64,000 nucleotides of DNA from Betaproteobacteria bacterium (GTDB lineage Bacteria > Pseudomonadota > Gammaproteobacteria > Burkholderiales > Burkholderiaceae_C): positions 205,926 through 269,925 of the forward strand of contig CANGHH010000005.1 in the NCBI GenBank assembly GCA_947453725.1, in the 5' to 3' direction. Under the pieces are notes generated by a model. The model saw nothing but the letters and a program-made list of their open reading frames with translations, ran no database searches and was not told where the DNA came from. Position numbers and translations under genes: made by a program. This document shows positions 16,138-24,423 of this stretch, piece by piece. Every line of letters begins with the position of its first letter. Within the stretch, counting starts at the first letter, position 1.

Positions 16138-16938
16138 TCAGCGCTTCAGGGCCGGCGCGATGGAATCGGCACCCTTGGCGTTGACGCCCATGTAGACGCC
16201 CAGCGCCACGGTCACGTCGGACGCGTAGCCGGGGTAGGGGAAGCGCTGCTGTCGGTAGCAGTCGTTCAGCCGCCGCTGCATGCTCCACATCTCGCCGCTG
16301 GACACGCGGTAAGCCGGCCAGGCCGCGAAGCCGATGCCGTTGCCCGGGTTCTTCGTCAGGTTGGGCAGGTCCTGCAGGCGGATGCGCTTGCCTTCCTCGC
16401 CGTGGCAGCTGGCGCAGGAAAAGTCCATCGGCCCGCCACGGAAGAAGAAGGCGCGCTGGCCCAGTTCGTAGAAGCGCCGCTCTTCTGGGTGGCCTTGCGG
16501 CAGGGCCATCTTCAGTCCCTTGGATTCGGCCGAGATCCAGGCCGACAGCGCCGCCAGTGTGGCCTGCTCGCCCTTGTCGAAGCCGGTGTTGGCGATCTCG
16601 GCGGCGTTGAAGCCTTGAAGCGTTTCCATGCAGGTCAGCAGTCGCGACTCCAGATCCTGCACGCGGCCGGTATCGGCAAACCAGCGCGGCAACTGCACCC
16701 ACGCGCCCCTGACGACGCCGGGACCCAAGCCCAGGTCGCACTTCTGCAAGGTGACCTTCTTGGGCCCGCGTGCGGTCTTCCAGAGGTCTTCGCCTTTGGC
16801 TTCAAACAGCTCCGCCGGATTGCCGTCTTCCAGCATCTTGCGGTACTCGGCGATGCCGTCGGCGGCGGACTTTTGCGCGAAGGCGCTGGCGGTGGCAGTC
16901 AGCGCCAGCGCAGCGGCAACAGACATGAGGGACTTCAT
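16138..16938 (-). CDS. soxA: SoxA c-type cytochrome, monohaem form
   Basis: This 266-residue protein has signal peptide LALTATASAFAQ. A single haem site lies at Cys175-Ala-Ser-Cys178-His179, and the conserved ligand cysteine Cys227 sits in RRLNDCYRQQRFPYPGY. Cys67 and Cys103 take the place of the N-terminal haem site of dihaem SoxA and probably form a disulfide. The Cys227 sulfur is the expected catalytic (persulfidated) ligand. The ATG at 16938 starts the signal peptide; the longer frame upstream runs into the intergenic repeat and is not coding. Confidence 0.95.
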   Translation of the reverse strand: MKSLMSVAAALALTATASAFAQKSAADGIAEYRKMLEDGNPAELFEAKGEDLWKTARGPKKVTLQKCDLGLGPGVVRGAWVQLPRWFADTGRVQDLESRLLTCMETLQGFNAAEIANTGFDKGEQATLAALSAWISAESKGLKMALPQGHPEERRFYELGQRAFFFRGGPMDFSCASCHGEEGKRIRLQDLPNLTKNPGNGIGFAAWPAYRVSSGEMWSMQRRLNDCYRQQRFPYPGYASDVTVALGVYMGVNAKGADSIAPALKR

Positions 16939-16957
16939 GGTGTATCTCCAAAACCGA

Positions 16958-17040
16958 GCTTCCCGCCGCGGAACCGGCTTTGCCGGGCCGCTGGCGGACG
17001 GCCCCCCTGAGGGGTAGCGAGCGCTAGCGAGCTTGGGGGC
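16958..17040. repeat. Burkholderiales-type interspersed repeat, copy B
   Basis: This 83-base element lies between soxZ and soxA: CCGCGGAACCGGCT, GCCGGGCCGCTGGCGG, CCCCCCTGAGGGG and CGAGCGCTAGCGAG. It is nearly identical over its whole length to copy A at 12601. The arms can fold into two or three hairpins in the sox transcript. Confidence 0.85.
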
Positions 17041-17044
17041 TCCA

Positions 17045-17356
17045 TCAGGACACAGTCGCTTCGTCGGTGCGCGTGTCACCCTTGTTGTCTTTCCAATTCA
17101 CAGCGATCTTGTCGCCTGCCTTGGCACCCTTGACGCTGAACTGCAGGAAGGGATTCTTCGAAACCGACATGCCCCACTGCGCGCTGAGCACGGGCTTGCC
17201 GTTGAGCTGTGCCGTCACCTCCTGGATGAACCAGGCGGGTATGACCTTGCCGGATGCGTCTTTGCGCAGGCCGGTCTCCATTTCATGGTTCATGAGGACG
17301 CGAACGGTGGCCTTGTCGCCAGCCATCTGGGCGCGGATGCGCATCGGATCTGCCAT
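17045..17356 (-). CDS. soxZ: SoxZ sulfur-carrier partner
   Basis: This 103-residue beta-sandwich protein is without a signal peptide, as usual, since SoxZ travels with SoxY. Conserved features include DPMRIRAQ, VRVLMNHEMETGLRKD, IPAWFIQEVTAQLNG and the final NWKDNKGDTRTDE. It forms the SoxYZ heterodimer that carries sulfur intermediates on SoxY. The ATG at 17356 is preferred to the TTG two codons upstream. Confidence 0.95.
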   Translation of the reverse strand: MADPMRIRAQMAGDKATVRVLMNHEMETGLRKDASGKVIPAWFIQEVTAQLNGKPVLSAQWGMSVSKNPFLQFSVKGAKAGDKIAVNWKDNKGDTRTDEATVS

Positions 17357-17397
17357 GGTCAATTCTCCAAAAGTGAGGTGTTCATCGAATCAAGCGG

Positions 17398-17473
17398 CCG
17401 CCGCGGAACCGGCTTCGCCGGGCCGCCAGCGGCGCCCCCTTGAGGGGGAGCGACGAAGGCGCTACGGGGGTGG
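17398..17473. repeat. Burkholderiales-type interspersed repeat, copy C (diverged)
   Basis: This element of about 76 bases lies between soxY and soxZ. It shares CCGCGGAACCGGCTTCGCCGG with copies A and B but differs in the middle (CGCCAGCGGCGCCCCCTTGAGGGGG) and in the tail (GACGAAGGCGCTACGGGGG). The same hairpin architecture is kept, so it belongs to a related subfamily. Confidence 0.75.
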
Positions 17474-17479
17474 TCCCAG

Positions 17480-17938
17480 TTACCCACCGCAGCCACCGAG
17501 CGTGACCTTGACTTCCTTCTGCGCGAACAGCACTTTGCCGTCGCCCATCATGGCCACGGCGTAGACATTCGACGACTGGCCCATCTTCACGCGCGTCGCG
17601 AAGTTGGCATCGACGGCGTCGCTGACTTCGAACATCGCCGACATCACGCTGGGGTTCTTCTCGACCAGCAGCAGCAGGCGCTTGGCGCCGGGCAGCAGGG
17701 TGGACACGGTCACGGGAACCACCGCGCCGTTCTCGGCAATGTCGGGGGCGGTGACGGTCACGTCCTTGCTCTCGACCGGCGCGCTGCCGCCGAGCAGCTT
17801 CACGAGTTCGGCCATCGTCTTCACTTCAAACGCGGCCGGGTTGTAGGCCGCATGGGCCATCTGGGGCAGCAGGCCGGCAGTGGCCAGCAGGCCCGCCACC
17901 TTGGCGGTATGGGCGAGCAGATCTCGGCGGTTCAACAT
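17480..17938 (-). CDS. soxY: SoxY sulfur-carrier protein
   Basis: This 152-residue protein has a Tat-type leader (MLNRRDLLAHTAKVAGLLATAG) and ends in the carrier motif GGCGG, with Cys150 as the swinging-arm cysteine to which thiosulfate is attached. VTAPDIAENGAVVPV is the SoxY core strand. GGAGTCC lies upstream of the ATG. Order and spacing fit co-transcription from soxC through soxB. Confidence 0.96.
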   Translation of the reverse strand: MLNRRDLLAHTAKVAGLLATAGLLPQMAHAAYNPAAFEVKTMAELVKLLGGSAPVESKDVTVTAPDIAENGAVVPVTVSTLLPGAKRLLLLVEKNPSVMSAMFEVSDAVDANFATRVKMGQSSNVYAVAMMGDGKVLFAQKEVKVTLGGCGG

Positions 17939-18023
17939 CTTGGACTCCTTCAGGCTGGATTCTTGACAAAGAGGGTAATGAACGGGGAACCCGCGTTGCA
18001 GCGGGCGAACCCGCGGGGTGCGA

Positions 18024-19127
18024 CTACTTCTTGGCGCCGGCGGCCAGCCACTGGGCCAACTGCCTGGCCTCGGCATCCGACAAGGTTTGTGCGGGCATGG
18101 GGATGGCGCCCCAGATGCCCTGGCCGCCGGTCTTGATCTTGCCGGCCAGATAGGTCTCGGCATCGGCGCGGGCACCGTACTTGGCTGCGACGTCACGGAA
18201 GGCTGGCCCGGCGATTTTGTTTTCCACGCCGTGGCAAGCGGTGCAGTTGTTCTTCTGTGCCAAGGCCAGCGCGGCTGCCGCCGGATTGTTCGCGGTGGTG
18301 CGCGGCATCACGGCTGCAGCAGCCGCTGCGGCTGCTGGATTCGCTGCCGGGGGCTTGGTCGTGTCGGCGCCCCGCTGCGGTCCGACGAGACGCTGCTGTT
18401 CGGCCAGATTGCCGTTGTTGTTGCGCGCAAAGTCAGGCAGAAAGGAAGCCACCTTGGCTTCGGTGGCACAGTCCTTCATGCAGGCCACGACCTTCACATC
18501 GGGCTTGCCGCCATTGCCCATGCCCTTGCCGGGCCACAGGCCATGGTCCGTGGTGACCCCGTTGCGGTTGGGCAGCCGCTTCTGAGCCTCTGCGATCGTC
18601 GCGTCTGACAGCACAAAGCTGTCCGGCAGGATGCCACCCATGTTCAGCAGATAGGCCGTGACCGCATAGACCTCATCGGTGCTCAGCGACTTCGGCGCCG
18701 TCCAGGGCATGGCGCGGTTGATGTAGTCCCACAGCGTGGAAACCGTCGACACCTTCATCAAGGTTGTGCGGCCCGGAAAGGTCGGGTCGTTCAAACGGGC
18801 CACATGCCCCGTCTTCACGTCGTCCTGGGTGGTGCCGCCGACCAACGATGAGAACACCTCGTTGGCTTCGCCGAAGATGCCGTGGCAAGAGGAACACTGG
18901 GCCTCCCAGATGTCCTGGCCCTTGGACACTGATCCTGAACCCTTGGGCAGGCCCTTGAAGTCAGGCCGCACGTCGATGTCCCAGGCCTGGACTTCCTTGG
19001 GTGTCGCGGTGCGACCCACGCCGGGGTAGTCGGTCTGCGCCGAAACGCCAAAGCTCGCACTGACGCCCGCCGTCGTGAATGCCAGCAGCAGCGAACACAT
19101 CCCGAGGTGCTCACGACAGCTGGACAT
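18024..19127 (-). CDS. soxD: SoxD dihaem cytochrome subunit of sulfur dehydrogenase
   Basis: This 367-residue exported cytochrome has two haem sites: Cys78-Ser-Ser-Cys81-His82 and, near residue 293, CTACH. An alanine/proline-rich linker (residues about 255-275) separates them, and the C-terminal class I-type domain ends IPMPAQTLSDAEARQLAQWL. It accepts electrons from SoxC during oxidation of the SoxY-bound sulfane atom. The start codon overlaps the end of soxC by 17 bases. Confidence 0.93.
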   Translation of the reverse strand: MSSCREHLGMCSLLLAFTTAGVSASFGVSAQTDYPGVGRTATPKEVQAWDIDVRPDFKGLPKGSGSVSKGQDIWEAQCSSCHGIFGEANEVFSSLVGGTTQDDVKTGHVARLNDPTFPGRTTLMKVSTVSTLWDYINRAMPWTAPKSLSTDEVYAVTAYLLNMGGILPDSFVLSDATIAEAQKRLPNRNGVTTDHGLWPGKGMGNGGKPDVKVVACMKDCATEAKVASFLPDFARNNNGNLAEQQRLVGPQRGADTTKPPAANPAAAAAAAAVMPRTTANNPAAAALALAQKNNCTACHGVENKIAGPAFRDVAAKYGARADAETYLAGKIKTGGQGIWGAIPMPAQTLSDAEARQLAQWLAAGAKK

Positions 19128-20487
19128 TCTTCACCTCGCCACTTTCCTGAACCAGCCACGACTGGATGGCGTTGTTGTGATAGATCGAACGCGTGCCCCG
19201 GACGGCACGAAGCTGCTTGTAGTTGGGTTGCACGTAGCCGGTTTCGTCCATCGCTCGGCTCTGCACGATGGTGGGTTTGCCGTCCCAAACCCAGTCCAGC
19301 GAAAAACGCGTCAGGCTCTTGCTCATCACCGGGCCCTGCAGACGTGCGGTCTTCCAGTTCTGTCCACCGTCCACCGAAATGTCGACGCGCTTGACCTGGC
19401 CGCGCCCCGACCAGGCCAGCCCGCTGATCTGGTAGTGGCCCTTGTCCAGCAGCACCTGGCCGCCCGATGGCGTGGTGATCACGCTCTTGCACTCCTGGGT
19501 GCTGGTGTACTGGCGGTGCTGGCCGCCGGGCTGCAGGTCGATGTAATGCACGGCCTCGTCCTTGGCGCCGTAAGGCTGGTCCCCCACCTCGATGCGCCGC
19601 AGGTACTTCACCCAGCTCACGCCCTGCACGCCGGGCACCACCAGGCGCAAGGGGTAGCCGTTTTCAGGCCTCAGCATCTCGCCGTTCTGGCCGTAGGCGA
19701 CGAAGACTTCGCCGCTCTCGATCAACTCCATCGGCACGGTGCGCGTCATCGACGAGCCGTCAGCGCCCTCGGCCAGCACGTAGCGGCCACGCTTGTAGTC
19801 GACGCCGGCCATGTCGAGCAGGATCTTCAGCGGCACGCCCGTGAATTCGCTGCAGCTGAGCATGCCGTGCGTGTACTGGCAGGTGGGCACAGCCACGTTG
19901 CCCCATTCCATGCCGGTGTTGGCGCCGCATTCGATGAAGTGGAAGCGGCTGACTGATGGCAGACGCATGATCTCGTCCACGGTGAAAACGAGCGGCTTCT
20001 TCAGCATCTTGTCGTCGCTGCCGTTGATCATCAGGCGGTGCTTGGACGGATCGACATCCCACCAGCCCTGGTGGTGGCGTTCGAAGTGCAGGCCACTGGG
20101 CGTGACGATGCCGAACAGGCTTTGCAGCGGCGCGAACGACACGGAAGCCTGGGCCGTCTGGGTCAGGCCCGGGCTGGGACGGCGCTGCACATTGGACTCG
20201 TACTTCGACGGCTTGCCGTAGCCGTCTGTGGCCACGGCCTGGCCCAGGCCCTTGCTGTGGGCCGGGAGTTCAAGGATGTTGGCGTCGCCGCCCTCGGCAG
20301 GCACCGGATTGCCTTGCGCCAGGGCGGCCGGTGCCGCAGCACCGGCCCATGCAGCCGCGAAGGCACCGCGCACGAAGTCGCGGCGGCCGGCCTTGGCTTC
20401 GCTGAAGACCGCGCGCACACCTTCGGCGCCGATGAAGTTTTCTGGTGCCTTGATCAGGCGCCCGGACGGGTGATCTTGAGAACTCAC
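19111..20487 (-). CDS. soxC: SoxC molybdoprotein subunit of sulfur dehydrogenase
   Basis: This protein of about 458 residues is of the sulfite-oxidase fold. A Tat leader RRDFVRGAFAAAWAGAAA lies near the N-terminus after a short extension. Molybdopterin-region motifs are HFIECGANTGMEWG, CQYTHGMLSCSEFTGVPL and NGYPLRLVVPG. With SoxD it removes six electrons from SoxY-bound sulfane sulfur, so organisms with SoxCD oxidise thiosulfate fully to sulfate without storing sulfur. Both candidate starts are GTG; I chose 20487 because GGAG lies seven bases before it. It is the first gene of the sox operon. Confidence 0.94.
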   Translation of the reverse strand: MSSQDHPSGRLIKAPENFIGAEGVRAVFSEAKAGRRDFVRGAFAAAWAGAAAPAALAQGNPVPAEGGDANILELPAHSKGLGQAVATDGYGKPSKYESNVQRRPSPGLTQTAQASVSFAPLQSLFGIVTPSGLHFERHHQGWWDVDPSKHRLMINGSDDKMLKKPLVFTVDEIMRLPSVSRFHFIECGANTGMEWGNVAVPTCQYTHGMLSCSEFTGVPLKILLDMAGVDYKRGRYVLAEGADGSSMTRTVPMELIESGEVFVAYGQNGEMLRPENGYPLRLVVPGVQGVSWVKYLRRIEVGDQPYGAKDEAVHYIDLQPGGQHRQYTSTQECKSVITTPSGGQVLLDKGHYQISGLAWSGRGQVKRVDISVDGGQNWKTARLQGPVMSKSLTRFSLDWVWDGKPTIVQSRAMDETGYVQPNYKQLRAVRGTRSIYHNNAIQSWLVQESGEVKNVQLS

Positions 20488-20515
20488 TGCTGCTCCATGC
20501 CCTTGCACTGGCTGT

Positions 20516-20575
20516 AAAATTCGATATGCGTCAGCAACAATATTAGAAGATACGGATGTTAATTCGATTGGTGAT
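20516..20575. promoter_or_regulatory. AT-rich control region between soxC and the YeeE operon
   Basis: In an otherwise GC-rich window these 60 bases are strongly AT-rich and lie upstream of both divergent operons. Two direct copies of AATTCGAT occur at 20518 and 20561, 43 bases (about four helical turns) apart, flanking CAATATTAGAAGATAC. This is the only evident place for the sox promoter and its operator. Which regulator binds here, perhaps the ArsR-type protein encoded at 7312, is unknown. Confidence 0.45.
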
Positions 20576-20685
20576 TTCCCTTGTCAGGCATGCGCACCCT
20601 GCAACGGGCAGGCGCTTTCGGGCGCAGGCCTTCAAAATCCAGTTTCAGCGGCTCACAGAGTCGTACGCTTCAGCGGGAAAGTCGC

Positions 20686-21129
20686 ATGCACATCGATAGC
20701 ATCCATTTCACGCCCTGGGCGTCGCTGGCGGGTGGCTTCGTCATCGCCCTGGCGACGGCGCTTTACCTGTTCGGCAACGGGCGCATCGCCGGCATCGCGG
20801 GCATCCTGGCCAGCCCCTTGCGTGCCGTGTTGGCCGGCACCAGCCTGCGCCCCGACGCCAATCGGCTGCTGTTTGTGCTCGGTCTCCTGCTGGCACCTTG
20901 GTGCTGGCGCCTGGTGGCACCGCTGCCGGCGGCTGCGGTCGATGTGGGCAACTTCGGCTTGATCGTCGCCGGCTTGCTGGTGGGCCTTGGTGTGCGCATG
21001 GGCAATGGCTGCACCAGCGGTCACGGCGTGTGCGGCCTGAGCCGCTTTTCGATGCGTTCGCTGGTGAATGTGCTGGCTTTCATGGGCGCAGGCTTCTTCA
21101 CCGTGTTCGTGCTGCGGCACCTGATGTGA
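20686..21129 (+). CDS. YeeE/YedE half-transporter, N-terminal part
   Basis: This 147-residue membrane protein has four hydrophobic segments and the motif VRMGNGCTSGHGVCGLSRFS, the cysteine-containing re-entrant loop of the family. It is one half of a split transporter; the other half is the next gene, nine bases downstream. It is the first gene of the operon running away from sox. The ATG at 20686 is followed by a typical start of this half-protein (HIDSIHFTPWASLAGG). Confidence 0.85.
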   Translation: MHIDSIHFTPWASLAGGFVIALATALYLFGNGRIAGIAGILASPLRAVLAGTSLRPDANRLLFVLGLLLAPWCWRLVAPLPAAAVDVGNFGLIVAGLLVGLGVRMGNGCTSGHGVCGLSRFSMRSLVNVLAFMGAGFFTVFVLRHLM

Positions 21130-21137
21130 GACGAACC

Positions 21138-21563
21138 ATGGGTAACGTCTTCGGTTTTGCGAGCGGATTGATCTTCGGGCTGGGGCTGATCCTGGCGGGC
21201 ATGACCGACCCGCTCAAGGTCAAGGGCTTCCTCGATCTGGCGGGCGCCTGGGATCCGAGCCTTGCGCTGGTGATGGGTGGCGCCATCGCGCTGGGTGTGT
21301 TCGTGTTTGCGCGCGCGGCCAAGCGCGAGCGGTCATGGACGGGCGCGCCGATGGAGATTCCAGCCATTCGCACGATCGACCGGCGCCTGGTGGTCGGCGG
21401 CGTGCTGTTCGGCATGGGCTGGGGCATCGCAGGCTTCTGCCCGGGGCCGGCGCTGGTGGCGCTGGGCAGCGGGATGGGGGCCGCCGGTATCTTTGTCGCC
21501 GCCATGCTGGCCGGTATGGTCGTGCACGACAAGTTCCTGACTCGCGCATTGCGCAGCCATTGA
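21138..21563 (+). CDS. YeeE/YedE half-transporter, C-terminal part (DUF6691)
   Basis: This 141-residue membrane protein begins MGNVFGFASGLIFGLGLILAG and carries GMTDPLKVKGFLDLAGAWDPSLAL and WGIAGFCPGPALVALGSG with the conserved cysteine. With the preceding gene it makes one complete sulfur-compound channel. Such pairs commonly accompany persulfide dioxygenases, as here. Confidence 0.87.
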   Translation: MGNVFGFASGLIFGLGLILAGMTDPLKVKGFLDLAGAWDPSLALVMGGAIALGVFVFARAAKRERSWTGAPMEIPAIRTIDRRLVVGGVLFGMGWGIAGFCPGPALVALGSGMGAAGIFVAAMLAGMVVHDKFLTRALRSH

Positions 21564-21582
21564 GATTCTGGAGGGCCAGCAC

Positions 21583-22671
21583 ATGCTCATCTTTCGCCAA
21601 CTCTTCGACTCGGCATCGTCGACCTACACCTATCTGCTGGGCGATGCGGATGCCGGTGAAGCGGTGCTGATCGACCCGGTCTACGAGAACGAGCGCCGGG
21701 ATCTGGCCCTGATTCGGGAACTGGGCCTGCGCCTGGTCGCGACGCTGGACACGCACGTCCACGCCGATCACGTCACCGCTGCCTGGCTGCTGAAACAGCG
21801 CTGCGGCAGCCAGATCCTGTTGTCCGAAAACTCGGGGGCCGCCAACGTCGATCGCTTCCTCAAGCATGGCGACCACGTCCATTTCGGTTCGCGCCACTTG
21901 GTGGTGCGTGCAACGCCCGGCCACACCAGCGGCTGTCTGAGCTACGTGCTCGACGACCAGAGCATGGCCTTCACCGGCGACAGCCTGCTGATCCGCGGCT
22001 GCGGCCGCACGGACTTTCAGCAAGGTTCGCCGGCCCAGCTGTTCCGCTCGGTCAAGGATCAGATCCTGTCCTTGCCGGCCACCTGCCTGCTGTACCCGGC
22101 GCACGACTACCGGGGGCTCACCGTCACCAGCGTCGGCGAAGAGCAGCAGTTCAACCCGCGACTCGGTGGCGATGTCGATGCGGCCGACTTTGCGGGTTAC
22201 ATGAACAACTTGGGCTTGCCCCATCCCAAGCTGATGGACATCGCCGTGCCGGCGAACTTGCGCTGCGGCCAGCCTGACGCCGTGGCCTCGTTACCGGTGG
22301 AGCCGGGCTGGGCACCGCTGACCTGCAACTTTGGCGGCGTCTGGGAAATCCAGCCGACAGCGCTGGAAGAGCGGATCGCCGGCAGCCGCAATGGCGACAT
22401 CCAGGTCATCGATGTGCGCGAGCCCGCCGAATTCACCGACGCGCTGGGACACATCCACGGGGCACGTCTGGTGCCGTTGTCGCAGCTGGCCGCGCGCGCA
22501 ACTGAAATCCAACGCGACCGGCCGGTGGTGACCGTCTGCCGCTCCGGCGCAAGGTCGGCACAGGCCACGGTGCTGCTGCAGAAGGCCGGCTACACGCAGG
22601 TCGCCAACCTCGCTGGGGGCATGCTGCGCTGGCGCGCGGAAGCCTTGCCCGTCGAGGCCGGAGCCGATTGA
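21583..22671 (+). CDS. Persulfide dioxygenase-rhodanese fusion (PRF)
   Basis: This is a 362-residue two-domain protein. Residues 1-245 are an ETHE1-like dioxygenase with THVHADHVTAA (His58, His60, Asp62, His63), TPGHTSGC and AFTGDSLL. Residues 265-355 are a rhodanese domain with DVREPAEF and the catalytic loop VCRSGARSA (Cys319). Fusions of this type (PRF, CstB-like) couple sulfur transfer between persulfide and sulfite/thiosulfate with oxidation. This gives the cell a second persulfide dioxygenase besides that at 3108, under separate control. Confidence 0.9.
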   Translation: MLIFRQLFDSASSTYTYLLGDADAGEAVLIDPVYENERRDLALIRELGLRLVATLDTHVHADHVTAAWLLKQRCGSQILLSENSGAANVDRFLKHGDHVHFGSRHLVVRATPGHTSGCLSYVLDDQSMAFTGDSLLIRGCGRTDFQQGSPAQLFRSVKDQILSLPATCLLYPAHDYRGLTVTSVGEEQQFNPRLGGDVDAADFAGYMNNLGLPHPKLMDIAVPANLRCGQPDAVASLPVEPGWAPLTCNFGGVWEIQPTALEERIAGSRNGDIQVIDVREPAEFTDALGHIHGARLVPLSQLAARATEIQRDRPVVTVCRSGARSAQATVLLQKAGYTQVANLAGGMLRWRAEALPVEAGAD

Positions 22672-22755
22672 TCTGGTCGCTTGCAGATGACGAGAGTCGC
22701 TGCAACGAAACCCTCGTTGCTGCGGGACCCTGAGTCGAATGAAGAAGGAAAGCTC

Positions 22756-23370
22756 ATGGACACCCTGAACCCAACCGCCGTCTCGCGCCGCACGGCGACG
22801 CTCTGGGTCGCAGGCCTGGCGCTGGCTGGCGGCGCAGGCGCAGCGCTTGTCAATCCTTCGACGGTGCCCGAGCCCAAACGCAACAAGTCCGGCCTGTACC
22901 TGGAGGCGAAGGACGTGCCGGCCTTCATCGACGCCAACGGCGGATCGGCGAGGGTGCTGTTCCTGGACGTCCGCACCCGCGCCGAAGCGATGTTCGTCGG
23001 CATGCCGACCACCGTGGACGCGCTGGTGCCCTTTGTCGAGGTGCAGGAGTTGATGAGCGACTGGGACATGCAGCGTGGGGCGTACAAGCTCGAGCCGATG
23101 CAGGAATTCGTGCCAGAGGTGCTGCGTCGTCTGCAGGCCAAGCAACTGACCAAGGCCGACACCGTGGTCCTGATGTGCCGCTCGGGCGACCGCAGCGGGC
23201 GTGCTGCCACGCGGCTGGTGGAGGACGGCTACACGAAGGTCTATTCCGTGATCGATGGCTTCGAAGGCGATATGTCTGCAGAGGGTCGGCGCGACGTCAA
23301 TGGCTGGCGCAAGGCGGGACTGCCCTGGAGCTACAAGCTCGACAAGGCAAAGATGTACTTTGCGCATTGA
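22756..23370 (+). CDS. Exported/membrane-anchored rhodanese
   Basis: This 204-residue protein has an N-terminal hydrophobic anchor or signal (TLWVAGLALAGGAGAALV) and a rhodanese domain with LFLDVRTRAEAMFVG and the active loop MCRSGDRSG (Cys141). The family includes periplasmic sulfurtransferases near sox and YeeE genes. GAAGGAA precedes the ATG at 22756. It follows the PRF gene by 84 bases in the same operon. Confidence 0.87.
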   Translation: MDTLNPTAVSRRTATLWVAGLALAGGAGAALVNPSTVPEPKRNKSGLYLEAKDVPAFIDANGGSARVLFLDVRTRAEAMFVGMPTTVDALVPFVEVQELMSDWDMQRGAYKLEPMQEFVPEVLRRLQAKQLTKADTVVLMCRSGDRSGRAATRLVEDGYTKVYSVIDGFEGDMSAEGRRDVNGWRKAGLPWSYKLDKAKMYFAH

Positions 23371-23418
23371 GCCGGAACGGCGCCTGAAGCCGCCGGCGCG
23401 CGAAGGGCGGCGAGCGTG

Positions 23419-24255
23419 ATGTCGTCCTTGCAACTGGGGCCGCTGGCTTTGCCTTTGCCCCCGCTGGTGCTGGCGCTTGCCGCAGCCCTCGGCTTGGCAT
23501 TGGGCAAGCGACTGGGCCGCAGCGTGGGCGTCGATGCCGAGCCCGCGCTGTTGCGCATGTTCCTGCTCGGGCTGGTGGCGTCGCGCCTGGGGTTCGTCTG
23601 GGAGTGGCGGGCCGTCTACCTCCACGAACCCCTGGGCATCCTCGACATCCGCGACGGCGGCTGGGAGGCCGTCGCCGGCTTTGCAGCAGCCTGCCTCTAT
23701 GGTTTGGTTCTCCTGCAGCGACAGCCCGCGTTGCGCAAGCCGCTCATGGCCGCAACATTCGCGCTGTTGGCGAGCTGGACCGCAGGGGAGGTCGCCATCA
23801 CGACGCTGACGGGCGGCTCTCGTCAACCGATGCCAGCGCTCAGTCTGCCGGCGCTGGATGGCGGGTCTGTCGCTTTGGCCGGCTTCATCGGCAAGCCCAC
23901 CGTGGTCAATCTGTGGGCCACCTGGTGTCCACCCTGCCGTCGGGAAATGCCGCTGCTGCAACAGGCGCAGGCCGCACATCCGGAGCTGAATTTCGTGTTC
24001 GTCAACCAGGGCGAGGCGCGCGAGGTCATCCTGCGTTACCTGCAGGGACAGGGCATCGTGCTGCAGAACGTGCTGATCGATGCGCGAAAGGCGACGGGCG
24101 CTGTGTTCAACGAACAGGCCCTGCCGACAACGCTGTTCTTCGACGCGCAAGGTCGCCTGGTTTCGACCCGCGTCGGCGCCCTTTCCGAGGCCACACTGGC
24201 GCAGCGGCTTGGCACGGAGCCGGCACTTGCGATCCACAGACTGAAGATCCCTTAG
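23419..24255 (+). CDS. Membrane-anchored TlpA-like thioredoxin
   Basis: This 278-residue protein has residues 1-130 with three or four hydrophobic helices resembling the membrane part found in prolipoprotein-diacylglyceryl-transferase-like/TlpA fusions. Residues 140-265 are a TlpA thioredoxin fold with WATWCPPCRREMP and a cis-proline loop QALPTTLFF. It probably supplies reducing equivalents to periplasmic sulfur carriers. It is the last gene of the operon that starts at 20686. A GTG one codon upstream is possible, but the ATG at 23419 is preferred. Confidence 0.82.
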   Translation: MSSLQLGPLALPLPPLVLALAAALGLALGKRLGRSVGVDAEPALLRMFLLGLVASRLGFVWEWRAVYLHEPLGILDIRDGGWEAVAGFAAACLYGLVLLQRQPALRKPLMAATFALLASWTAGEVAITTLTGGSRQPMPALSLPALDGGSVALAGFIGKPTVVNLWATWCPPCRREMPLLQQAQAAHPELNFVFVNQGEAREVILRYLQGQGIVLQNVLIDARKATGAVFNEQALPTTLFFDAQGRLVSTRVGALSEATLAQRLGTEPALAIHRLKIP

Positions 24256-24423
24256 CGGTCTGCTTCCTGATCCTGCACTCATCGCGCCGCCCCAACCTGG
24301 CGAAAGAGTGAGGATGGGGCAGCGCTGGATTGCCCACCCAGCGCATGCCCTTCGCGGCGACTCAAGACTTGGTCGCCACCAGCCCCAGCAGCGCAGAACG
24401 ACCCACATGCCACACGCCTTCGT

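Noticed and set aside
22291..24408. 705-codon open frame on the minus strand
   Set aside because: Antisense to the rhodanese and thioredoxin genes, which have clear active sites.
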